This document shows positions 47,007-59,000 of a stretch of DNA of 64,000 nucleotides, in pieces. The notes beneath the pieces are model-generated. The model made no database searches. It saw only the letters and a list, made by a program, of their open reading frames with translations, and was not told the origin of the DNA. The translations under genes were made by a program, and so were the position numbers. The stretch comes from Emydura subglobosa. Taxonomy: Eukaryota; Chordata; Testudines; Chelidae. Position 1 is the stretch's first letter. Every line of letters begins with the position of its first letter. The stretch spans positions 5,496,318 to 5,560,317 of the forward strand of contig ML680055.1 in assembly GCA_007922225.1 (NCBI GenBank). Direction: 5' to 3'.

Positions 47007-50000
47007 GTGGGACCCCGGGCGGCGCGGGGCGCGGGGGGGCTGCATCCCAGAAACCCCCCCCCCCGGGAGCCCACCCTCTCCCCGGGGCTCAGGGCACCAG
47101 AGCCAGCCGGTGCCCCCCCCGCCCCCCCCCCCCCCCGGGGGGGGGGGGGGGGGGCAGAGCCAGGCTCCCCCCGTCCCCCCCCCACGCCCTGGGGAGGGGC
47201 CTCCGGGGGGGGGAAGTGCTGAGTCCTGGGGGCTGCGGGGGGCCATGGCTCGGGACCCTGCAGACTAGACGGGGCGAGCGGCTGGAGGGGGCAGGGCGGG
47301 ATGCCGCGGGGATGGGCAGGGCATCTCCTTCCTGGAGGGGGATCCCTGCTCCCCCGGGCTGCCCATGGGGGGGAGAGCAGGGGTGGGGCTCCCCTGGGGC
47401 TTCCCGGCTGCCACAGGAGCCCTGGGGTACGTGGCGCCAGCCCCTGGCACGTCCCTGTGGAAGCACAGGGCCAACGTTGCATTTCTGCCCGTGTGCCCAG
47501 ACCTGCGCTGTCCAAGGGGGCGGGCGGCCTGTTGCCCGGACCAAGCTAAGGTGGCTCCGGGCATCGCCCTGCTGCCGCTGGGGAGCTGGTCCCTCGGTGA
47601 TGGAGCGTGTGCGTGTGTCTAAGTGCCTGCCGTGGGCATGGCTGAGCGAGGACGCGTCGGTGTCTCAGGATGGGCCTGCATACGCACCCCTTAGGCCGTG
47701 GGCTCTGGTACCAACCCTTCCGTAACTCCACCGGCTTCCCTAGGGTTGGGCCAGGCGTGGCAGCGAAGAGTCTGATGCGAGCAGGGGCGCTGGAACAATT
47801 TGTACGAGGGAGGAGCCGAGAGCCAGGGAGCAAAACTGTAAACCCTGGACCTGAGGTAAATCACTTCAAGCCAGGGCTTGCTCGCACTCATCCCCCCTAG
47901 TTCCAGCCCCCCGAACACGAGTGTGTGCGCGTTTGTGCACAGGCAAGCGTACGCATCTGTCTTTATAAGAACGGGTGTGCGATCTATTTATTTACAAGTG
48001 TGAGTGCGCTCGCGCGCGTGTAAGAGTCCACCTGCAGGGTGTGTTTACAAACAGCAATGCTTGCCTGCGTGTGGGTGTTGGCGGACCCGTTCCGGCACAT
48101 GGATTCCCATTTCAATCCTCTGTTTGAAGGACTTCTTTGGTCTAAGTCACCCGTGCTGTGCCATGATCCTTTCTCGCCGGGAGATAGCCGTGTATCTGCA
48201 GCCGTGCATGAAGGTGCGGGGACTCCACCGAAGGCCCCCTCTGTGTGCGTGTCTGGAGGGCCAGTGGCCTTTTCTTTTCAGAGGGGAATGTCATTCAGCA
48301 AAGCAGTTCTCTGACAGGACGTGGCTTGGCCATTTACTGCCCTGCAAGAGGCAATCAAGAAATCACAGGGAATTCCTCACTCATAGGCGTTTCCTAGGTG
48401 CCCTTTGCGTCATCCTCGACTGGCAGGGCAGGGACAATACACAGGGCAACATTCTGATGCTTGGTGGTTGTAGAAATGCAGCCGTGAAATGGTTTCACTT
48501 CAGTGCTTACAATAAGAACTGGGTAGCTCTGCGGGCTCACACATCCCTCTGCCACCTGGATTAAGGCTCCTGGATGAAGCGGTGCACAATAGAGTTTTGT
48601 ACCTCTTTTAATGGCCCAGGACCGGGAAAGTGAGGTACTCAAGAGCAAGCAGCAGGGAAACCCAGGCCCCGGCGCTAGCTGCTGGGCACCACTGCTTCTG
48701 CGCCAAAAATGTCACGCTCCAATGAGAACAGCAATGTTGATGCACAATTAAGGTGGAGAAATCAAGCTGACGAAAGGAAAAAAGGTCAGAACCCTGGGGT
48801 CCAGCCAAATCATGCCCAGCCTGGACCAGGTGGGAGGGCAAAGGTGGCTCTAGGTTACCTTTATCTCTCCCCTGCTCCTGGGGGCAGCTGAGCACTCATT
48901 ATACCCCCAACATACATTAGAGCAGCTTCAATCCCCTGTTGATTCTCAAGGGAATCCCCAGCCGGGCACTCAGGGCAGTTTTTGAGTCTATGGCACAAGT
49001 GGACAAGACTCAAAGCAAAGGCTCTGGCCCAAGATCTCAGTGTTATCTGTACTCCCTGTGGGGCAGAGTTTCAGCAGTGTAGACTCTGCTGATTTACCCG
49101 AGCGTGAGGTCTGAGTCTGTGTTATGTGTTTTCTGATGAATGTTTAACAAAATACACCCCTATGGCTTTTGAGGTTCTGACATTTAAGAAGGGAAACAGG
49201 AGCAGGGATGGAAAACAGGAACTGCCATTGGGATACCTCAGCCACTTTTGGTTTAGGAGGGGAGTGTGGGCTAGTGGTTAATACAGAGGCTTGGCAGTCA
49301 GGACTCTTGGGTTCCATGGTCAGTTGCTGACCATTGTGGTGGTTATCCCGTGGCACAGAGAAACGAGGCATTTCAGAGGCACTTCAAATGCGGTATCACA
49401 GGACCCGTCTTTTTCCTTTTTTCTTTACCTTTAATAAAAAAAAATCAGGGAAATGAAATGCCAACATGAATGTTAATGCAGCATCAATGCTGGGTCCACC
49501 CGAGCAATCATGCGGTTCCTACCGGGCCAGCTGCATTCGGCAGAGCGGGACAGGTGACACCTCTCTCCTAGGGCAGCTGGGGTTCCGCACAGCCTTTGTG
49601 CAGCCTCAGCCCTTGCGAGGGGAGGAGAGCCATGAAACGAGGCTGAGTCTTGCGGGACTCCTCAGGTGACTTCCCTTTTTCAGCCAAGCCAAGCAGAAGG
49701 GATGGGCGAATCTAGCGGGGCTCTCCCCAGCCTGCATTAGCCTGACTCTCTCTAAGTGTCTCTTACATGGGAGTCTGAATTTCCTCGCTGATGTGAAAGT
49801 CCCAGACTGACACGTCTCTTCCATTATCGCAGTCCGGAGCGAGCGGTGTTTGCATCGGCCAGTCAGGTTTCGGCGTGACTGGTGCTTGCTTTATAGCTCA
49901 ACAGGCTAGATCTTTAGTGGTGCAAATTGTCAGCGCTCCATTAACTTCAGTGGAGCTGTTGGTTTACACCTGGCGGGGATCTGGCCCAGCAATCTTTAGC

Positions 50001-53000
50001 GGGCCTGTGGTCAGTTTTGTACCAGCCCCCTCTTGTAAAGTCAGCATTTCCAGCCAGCAAAATATTATCACACATGACATCTTTAGAGGTTTTTAAGCTG
50101 CGGCTTGACAAAACCCTGGCTGGGATTATTTAGCTGAGATTAGTCCTGCTTTGAGCAGGGGGTTGGACTAGATACCTCCTGAGGTCCCTTCCAACTCTAA
50201 TATTCTATGATTCTATGACAAGCAAGAAAAGCTTCCTCATGGCTGGAAGCTGCTTCACCTTCGACCCTGCAGATTGACAGCCGGTCCCCGTGGCCATGGT
50301 CATTCTGATCAGCTATGTTTGTGGGAGAAGTTCATCGGGCTTTAAGGCTCAGACTGTTTACCAAAACCTGGGCTCCTTACTCAGACAAAATTCTCATTTA
50401 AGTCAATGGATCAGGCCCCGAGGTCCTCATCCAGACCATACATAATGAGATGCCTGCTAGAGATGATGGTGAATTCCTAGCAATTAACCATTGGAACAAT
50501 TGACCAAGGGTTATGGTGGATTCTCCGTCACTGGCAATTGATAAATCAAGGCTGGATGTTTTTTAAATGATCTGCTCCAGCTAAAACGTGAATTATTTTG
50601 GGGGAGTCCCGTGGCCTGTGTTCTACAGGAGGGCAGATGAGATGCTCACTGTGGTCTCTTCTGGCCGTGGAATCTCTGAGTGAAAAAGATGCCATCCAAC
50701 ATTCTCCACCAGTTTTTTAAACGACTCCCAATGACCCATTTGTTGCTCTTCGTCACGCTCTAGTGGCTGGGCCACATGGGAGGTTTTATGAGTCTGTTTC
50801 AGGCGTTGCATTAGCAAATGTGCTTCTTAAGCTCAGTCAGGCCAAGCTGAGGATGTCAGATGCAGAGGTCCTAGGTTCAGTCCCTGCAAATGACGCAGCA
50901 TCGTTGCTAAGTTTGTTGTGGAGATGTCAGGTTTTTGCAGTGAACTCTCCAGGTTGCAGCTAGTTCCCAGAGGAACTGAGGGGCTTGACCCTGCCAGTAA
51001 CACTGCCTTGATTGCACCTTCCCAGGCCGAGCAACGGGGGATGGTGAGTCTCTGGGCTGATCGTCATCTCCCGAAAGCTCCAAAGCAACTGAGCCGACTC
51101 AGCCCTTTCACCTTTCCCTGGGCTTGTAGGGCAGGAAGGCTCAATCCACCTTTCCATCCTGCAGCCAAACCCCCACCCCTGCAAACGGGATAGTTAATAT
51201 GGCTCTGTATTGTCACCTGGCAGCTAGTCAGGTGCCAGCCGTGCCCACTGCAGTCCACACAGCCAGCCAAGTGACACGGGGAGGGGCTGGCAGCCGCTTT
51301 GCTTGGCACTTGGGTTTGATGCTTGCTTCAAGCACCTGCATTGGCAGCCAGGTTCATGAGCGCTAACAGGGTCTCGTTTTGTTGGTTGGAGGGAGCCCTG
51401 CATCTGTATAAGATGAACACGACAGCAGCGTTTATAGGGGCTTGAAAATACTCCCAGGGGTCCTTCAGATTTTGCGTGGCACAAAGCTGGTCTTTTACCA
51501 GTTTGAAGCCAGCTACCCTGAGGCCGTGCCCAGCTGAGAACCGCTGTGTGACATCTGAGAGTGGGACCGGCTGGCAACCTGGGGCCCACATCACTAAATA
51601 ACTTCCCAGCCCCCTCACTTATTAATAATATTGTTATAATTAATACCTAGCTCTTATCTAGCACTTACCATTGCTCTTTACCAAGGAGGTCAGTATCATT
51701 TGTTCCCATTTTACTGGTGGGGAAACTGAGGCACAAGGTGGTAAAGAGGTGTGCCCAAGGCCCCCTACCAGTTCAGCGGTAGAGTTGGAAATAGATAGAA
51801 CCTAGATCTCCCAGGCCCATGCGCTCGGCGCTAGACCATGCTGTCTCCTGAATACCAATGGGAGTGTGTTGGCTAGATTGTGCTGAATTCAGTGTACAAT
51901 TTTTATATGCCACAGATATTTGTCCAATACATCTAAATGCTGCTGGTGCCTAGACACAAGAGTGAGGGGCATGTTGGAAATACTTTAGGTAGACAAATGG
52001 ATAAAGTGATGTGTATGTAACTATGAAACGCTGTTGCCTTTTGTTTCCAGTGGCCTCTGTCTTTAAACTTCCCAAAACTCTGCCTGTGTGTAGAGCAGTG
52101 GTCCCCAAACATTTTCCGTCGTGCCTCCCCATTAGCTGGTCCACATCCCCCTGGGAGCCACGGCTGGGACCAGAGCCACAGTTGGGAGCTGGGGGCTGGG
52201 ACTTGGGAGTCGGGGCTTGGGAGCCGGAGCCAGAGCTGGGGGCAGAACAGGGTTTGGTGGTGCTTCCTCCCAGGCCCTGCTGCGCCCCCACAAATGTTCC
52301 TCTGTGTGCCCTAGGGGGGTATGCCCCACAGTTTGGGGACCACTGGTGTAGAGACATTTACTGTAGCCCGTTCCAGAGTGAGATGCACACACTATGCTCT
52401 CGCCAGTGGAGACCCTTTTTTTTTTCTTTTTTGGTTGGTTGGTTGATTTTTTTAATGTAAAGTAAAAGTCTCAGTTTTGGCAATTCCAGCCATTCCAAAG
52501 TCAGGCTTCAAAAATCATGAGATTGGGTTAAAAAGCAAGAGTTTTAAAAAAATAAATGTAGGGTTCTTTTTTTCTTTAGCCCTTAGGGTTCACTTGCCTT
52601 ATGTTTTCAAGCTTTTCTCTGCAACCACAAGGGCTAGAAACTTGCTTAAAAAAAATGAAATGGAAGCCAAGATTCTGACATCATCACATGACTCCAGGAG
52701 TTGGCACTTTAAGAAAAATACCAAACATTGCAAGATTTGCAAGACTTGGCAACACTGCCAGATGGGATTTTTTTCCAAAATGCTTAGTCTTGCTCTAACT
52801 TGGCTTCCATTGAGGTTAATGAGAGTTGAGCCAAGGCTCTGGGCTTTGAAAGATCCCTCCTGAGGGCGCTTGGTATCTCCGTGTGATTAGCAGCGCAGGA
52901 CAGACACTGTAAGGAATCGGTTGGCTCCGCTTTCTTTTGGCTCCATGTATAAAATGTTTACACAAGTTGCAGAAGTGAGCTGTATGTATCCTGGATGATT

Positions 53001-56000
53001 TTAAGTACATCAGTAGAAGCTGCCATAGTTTATCAGCAAATGATTGACTTGTTGGACTCTAACTGTCTGTGAAAACATCTCTTAATTGCCTATTAATCAT
53101 TTATAGCCCACTTATAAATGGAGTCTCACCCTTGTGTGACCGGTAGGTTTTTCTCCTACGAGCAGTGCGGTTTATTCAACCTTAGCTGTTGCATATGCCA
53201 GCAGGGCTGCAGTATACGCACATTTCCCAGCAAGCCACTTATAATCCACCTGCTGCTTCCATTCAGTTCAAAAGCGGGACCTCACTGGGCACCCTTTCCC
53301 GTGCTTCTTTGTCAGCTGGAGAAGTTCCAGACAAGAAGTGGGGGTAGGAGTGATTTCCACTTTGGTTGGAAACGAGTGTCTCCTCTAATAAATGTCACAG
53401 GTCAGTGCAATCCTGCACATCGCCTTGGATTATTTCCCTCTTCCTAGCCAGACCTCAAAGAAAGCACAGTCATTACACAGTGATTTCCTCGTGAGCTGCC
53501 AAGCCACACGGCTGGCAAGGTTGTCGTTTGCGAAGCTGCAGTGCTAGGGTGAGGCCCGGCATCTCTGCGCGATGAGCACTTGGTGTCAGTTGTCAGGAGT
53601 GAGCAGAGTGCAGCAAAGGAATGGGTGGGGGCAAGCCGCAGGATCCCAGGCAAACAAGGGAGGTAATTTCAACAGATGGGGGAACTGCTGCTGAGTGGGA
53701 TCAAAGCAATAATGATTAAAAGGAGTCCTGCCACCTGACGGACCGATGGCCTTTGCTGGGCATGAACGCTTACGCGTTCATACCCATTGTAGGGACAAAC
53801 GCTGGATCTCAATACCTTGGGAGTCTGGAATCTGAACCTGGATCCAAGTTTGAACTGCATGGTTCCCCCTTTACCTAGCTATATCACAGGCTGAACCAAA
53901 ATCCTGGATTCAGACATTCCCGCACTTAATGTTGGGGAATTCAGATCTGGTCCATCTCCAATGCAGGCCAGTGGCGAGGGTCTCAGAGCTGCAGCCTGAG
54001 TGAGAACGTCTACACTGCTATTGTTAGTCCTGTAGTGTGGGCCCAAGTCAGTTGACCTGAGTTCTGAGTGTTGCTGCTGCCTTTTTTCCCCCTTCTTTGC
54101 AGTGTAGACCTACCCACTGTGGGCCTGATTCGCATTTGAACAAAGGCCCTTTTCCAGCGCTCCAGCCGTCTGGAAAGCGAGAGTAAATTGCCATCCCTCA
54201 CTTCCAGGCTGCTTCACGCTGCCAGCTAGCACATCTGTCAACCTGCTCTGGAAAGCACCCTGACATACCCCCAAGTCCCTGCCCCAAAGAGCTGGTTGTT
54301 CACATAGACCAGACAGACAAAGGCCAAGAGGAGAAATGGCAGGTGAAGTAGCACCCCTGGGGTCACACAGTGTGGGTGAACCTGTATCTCCTGAGTGCCA
54401 GCCTAGTGCCCTATTTGCTAGACCCAGCAGCTGTACCACGGCTCACAGGCACTTTACAAAGGTGATTCTCACGGTCGTCATTGTACAGGTATGGCGGCAA
54501 GACAGAGGACCGTGTTATGCCTTCTTCTTTGCTGGGCTGACATCTTGTGTCCCTGCTGGTTGGAGTTGTGTAGGTCTGCCAGTCCGTGTCCCACACTGGG
54601 GCTGGTTCCCCACACAGAGGGTGGGGGGAACAGGCACTGCAGGATGGTCCCTGGGTGCAATGGCTAAAGGGTTCTCCCAGGGAAGGGAATATCTCTCACA
54701 GAAGAATCTTTCCTCCTGCCTTCCAGATCTTGGCCTCCCTGGAGGAGCAGAACTTCACAGAGGCCTGGGGGAAGAAAGCCAAGGAGCTCTATGGCTCCAT
54801 CTGGAACAATTTCACAGACGCTCAGCTGAAGAAAATCATTGGCTCTATCCAGACCCTGGGGGCTTCCAACCTGCCCCTGGACAAGCGTCAGCAGGTAGGC
54901 GTCACGCTGGGTTGCTCTGAGAGCGGGAGGGGAAGCTACAGGTACGTCTACACTGCAATGAAAAACCCGCGGTTGGCCCATGCCAGCTAATTTGAGCCAA
55001 GGGGCTTTTTTAATTGCAGTGTAGACGTTTGGGCTGGAGTCCGGGCTCTAGGACCCTGCAAGCTGGGACCGTCCCAGTGCTCGGGGCCGCAATTGGAGCC
55101 CTGCAGGTTGACACTGCCAGTCCCAGCCGCGCAGGACTGAGTCAGCTGGCAGGGGCCAGCCGCGGGTGTCTAAGTCACTGAGGGGTTGGCGGGAGGAGGA
55201 AGAATATGATGAGGGGAATGCGGGGGAGGGGAGAGGTTTCAGGGCTCAGGTAGGGTCTCGAGTAGGCACTTGGGACACAGGAAATCATTGGAAAATCCGT
55301 CTTGGAGAATCACCAGCTCCGGCTAAAACACGGCGCGCCACAACTAGGACTCTCCTAGCTGCTCTTCTGCCCGCCGACGTCAGTGACAGGTTGCCTGCGT
55401 GAGTCTGCCCTGCAGAGGCGAGAATCTCCATTCGCCCTAGAACGACCAGGAGGGGCCTCAGCCACGGTGAAACCCGGGAGAGAGCGAACCAGCAGCAGTA
55501 GGAGAGTCCAGCTGCTGTGGGCGAGAGGCGGGCAGCGCCAGCCCATAGCAACTCCATGCAGCCGGCGGCCCCGCCCAGCCCAGAGCCAAGTCTGCTCGAT
55601 CTGTCGGCACGAGAGCTCCCGGTGCCGGGGCTGCTCCGCGGCGGGGCAGGGGTGGGAGGAAGCACAGCTGTGCTGGGCTTGTGCCTCAGCGATTCTGCAT
55701 CCCAGCAAAAGCCCCAGAGGGACCATTGCAACCGGGACACAGTGGCTGCTGGGCGTGGGAACCGGGTCTCCCATCACGTGCATGACCGTTCATAGTTTGG
55801 GCATTCTGATTAGGTCTCTTATCTAGCTATCCATTCAGCGCATGGCCTCTGCGGGTTTCGTAAATATCGAGTCACTATTTATAACTAGCGTAGGGCTGCT
55901 TCCCCAACCCAGGATGGATTAAATACTACACTCAGGTCTCTGGCAGGCCGTTTCCTCAGTATATGGTTTATTCAAAAGAAAAACTTGCAAAGTGACCCAG

Positions 56001-59000
56001 AATGAAGCTGTTCCCCTGGCCAACAAACGCTGCAGGGGCCAGAGGTCTTTCTCTGTACTCTGTGGCCAGTCCTAGGAGTCAGCCAACCTCCCTCTTGTGA
56101 CTCCTTCCGGCTGTGCTCTCAAGGCTGGGTGTGATAATCAAACAGGATTAGTTCTAGCTGGCGGGCTGAGGCCCTTGGCCCTTAAAAGAGCAGATCCCTC
56201 CTCTTACAGGAAGCGTTGTAGAAATGAGGGCTGGGGCTTTCAAAGTGGCCGAAGGCAGGCTGACGTTCCGATGGACGGGCTCTCCAGCCAGGAGAAGAGC
56301 CAGCAGCCCGGTGAAGGTAGAAAGCGGAGGGAGTTGATACTGAACCGGGCAGCGTGTCAAGCGCCCGGGGAGCCGGAGGGGATGGCGTGACTGGAGTGTA
56401 GCTGGAGAGGGTTTCTCGCAGAAGAAGTAAACGTCGCAAACTAATTGAAATGAAGTGTGGGTCCGAGTGCTTCCCGGGGGACGGAGCAAAGCCAGGGGAG
56501 CCAGAACTAAACCGACGGCCCCCGGCCACAGGGAGGCATGAGACACTGTAGGAAGACCAGAGGGCCTGCTAGTGATTCCGGGGGCCCAAACTGAGATCTG
56601 TCTTAAAGGGCCCTGGTTTGCAGAGGGGGGTGCTTGGCACAGTTTGTGGGGGGGTCAGGCCCCTTTAAGGCCTCTCAAATTGGGTACCCAAAAAAATCAC
56701 TCGTCACTTTGGTGCACATGGCCCCAGTGGCGGAGGGGCCCTGCCCTGGGCATCAGAGGGAGGCGCGAAATAAGGGGGCAGGAGGAGAATGGTTCCTAGT
56801 GGCTTGATTTAGAGTCTGAAATCGTGAAAGTGCAGGCCCAACATCCTGGCCTACAGCGATGGGGGGGCAAAGGTGGCTTTCGGTCCCCTTCTCACCCTGG
56901 GCTGTCAGAGGCCAGCATGGGTCCCGCTGTAAAATCAGCTCAGTCAGCAGCCGCTGCCTTAATTCATGGCGCCAGCCGAGGGCTGCCTGTTGGTCCAGAG
57001 AGCAGATGGTGAGGAGAGGGCTGGAGATGCTGCCCCATCCTGAGAACCCCGTTCTAAAGCCTCCTGCAAAGGAAAGCTGGGGCCCTGCTGTCGGTCGTAG
57101 GTACTTCTCTGCCCCACCCCCCCCCCACTCTCTGAGCAAATCACACTCTTTATGGCTGCAGCCTCACAACACCTCTGTGAGACAGGGCAGGGCTATTCTC
57201 TCCATTGTACAGAAGGGGAACTGAGGCCCAGAGAGGTTACGGGACTTGCCTAAGATCACGTCAGGCTATGGCAGAGCAGGGGCGCGGAGCCAGCTCTCAG
57301 GCTAATGCCCTCCCCGCAGGACCATCCTGCCCCTCTCACAAAGCTGCTGCGTCAGGATGATGGACAAGGCTGTCATTGGCTAAGGGACAAGGAGGGCAGT
57401 TCCCCTGTTTCATAGGTCCCTGCGCCCGGCCCCGACTTTGCAGGGTATAATATAATCAGATATATAATGTTCTAGATGCTGACACAACTTCCCCCCGGCC
57501 CCCAAGAATTTTTCTGAAGTGATGCCCCTGCCGCTGCATTAGAAGGCGCCTCGAACGCAGCCTTCGCCTCCCCTCGGATGGCGTGATTCCTAGGGCAGCA
57601 GCATTTCCAAGCCCCTGGCTTCAATCTAAATAACCTTTTGTGTACCTCCCTGGCAAAGTACACGGCTAGCGTGGGAGACCGCACCAGACTGGTTGCAACA
57701 TCCACTCTGTTTACTCAGAGGTCATTCCTATTTCCTGGCGAAAAAGCCAGGAGCTGGTTCTCCGCTGCCCTGCTGCTTGCAGGAGCTCAGTGTGGCTGGC
57801 GAAGGCTACCCCGCTGACCTGATAGCTCTTTGCGCTGGCATGAGCAACTGCCCGAGGCGCGTGGCAATGGGAGTACAAAGGGCAGAAGGCACCGCCTGCT
57901 ATCGCATCTGCTACACCATGCCAAGGTGCACGCAGGGACAGCAGAGGGGGGGCGGGCAGCAGTGCGCCGGCACTGGAGTAAAGAGTGGCCTCTGATTAAC
58001 GGGTCAGAGAAGCAAAGACGTGCGTTTGTTCTTTGATCAGGAGAGACCGCAAGGGGAGTCAGCCTCGCTGTGTGGAGCGGATGCTGCCAGGCGAGTTGAG
58101 ACGCTATCAAAAAAATGAACAATGGAGCAGGACAGGATGCTAAGGAAGACACGGGCAGGAAAGGCGCTGAGGCCAAAGGAGAGAGGGAGAAAGCAAAGGA
58201 AAGGAAGATACCGTCCGCTTTGGCAGGAAATCACTGTCCATGCTAGAATTTTTCCAGGCCGCTGCTCTGGTCAAGCGAAGGCCCCCTTGGATCTGTGATG
58301 CTCACCAGAAGTCAGCAAGCTGAGAGGGAGCAATTAGTCAGTACTGACTCAATGAAATGACAGGCACCACCTCGTGGATGATACACAGCTCCTGGACGTT
58401 TGGTGGCTGCATCCCATCCCTGTGCAGACCCTGCCCACATCTACTTCAGGTGGAAGAGCCCACAGGCTTAGGGGTACTGGTGTGACTCTGAATTTGAGCA
58501 GTGTATTGCTCCGGGGAGTCAGGCATGCCCCTCTCTGAATGCTGGCGACTGGGCAAATTTCTGCTCTAAGCCTGTTCAGCGGAACGAAGCGATCGCTAAA
58601 GCATTTCATAGCAGGGGCTGGCGCACGAGCAGGATCAAAGGGTGTCTGTTACCCCGGCTAATCCCGGCACTCTGCCTGCACCGGTTAGTTTACTGCTGCT
58701 CTTTTGAACTGTTCCGAGGAGGAAGGGGGAGAATAAAACCCTTTTGCCTGGCTCGCAGGCAGGCAAGTGGAATCTGATTTAAAAGCGAGGGGTGGCTTCA
58801 GAGACCCCAGGCTCTGCTGATCCGACCCTCCGGGGCACCAGGTTCCTAACCCTGTGCAAGTTTAACCAGACTCATTCTGTCTTTGCCAGCCAGTGCCCAT
58901 CCGCACCCCTTCATCCCAGCAAAGCCAACCTCGCCATGGAGCTTAGCCTGCTCCTGCTCTCAAGCCAACAAACAGGGCCAGATTTAGGGGCAGGCGACCA

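Larger units (their letters stand above)
46170..47250. promoter_or_regulatory. ACE: CpG island over the ACE promoter and first exon
   Basis: The stretch is CpG- and GC-rich from about 46.17 kb to the start of intron 1. It holds a GC box GGGGCGGGCC (46308-46317, Sp1/KLF type), a polypyrimidine tract (46431-46567), a TATA box and exon 1. Long open frames on both strands, such as 46356-47246 on the minus strand, reflect base composition and are not genes. Confidence 0.75.
47007..54726 (+). other. ACE: ACE intron 1 (7,720 bp)
   Basis: The intron is bounded by GTGGGA and a pyrimidine-rich TTCCAG acceptor. It contains the C15/G18 homopolymer switch (47122-47154), a degenerate TG-rich stretch (about 47920-48060), SINE pieces, two CR1 tails, a palindromic repeat, a well-preserved hAT MITE and a short MITE (54003-54115). 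The stretches 47250-49260 and 52354-54000 hold nothing else I can identify. Confidence 0.85.

Noticed and set aside
46356..47246. A 296-codon minus-strand open frame over the ACE promoter and exon 1
   Set aside because: It lies opposite a well-supported exon in GC-rich DNA and contains proline/glycine/arginine-rich low-complexity text with no family resemblance. It is a composition effect.
55900..56000. Possible LTR or processed transcript end (AATAAA on the minus strand near 55966)
   Set aside because: Only the hexamer and T/A-rich wording were seen. There is no target duplication, poly-A run or partner LTR.
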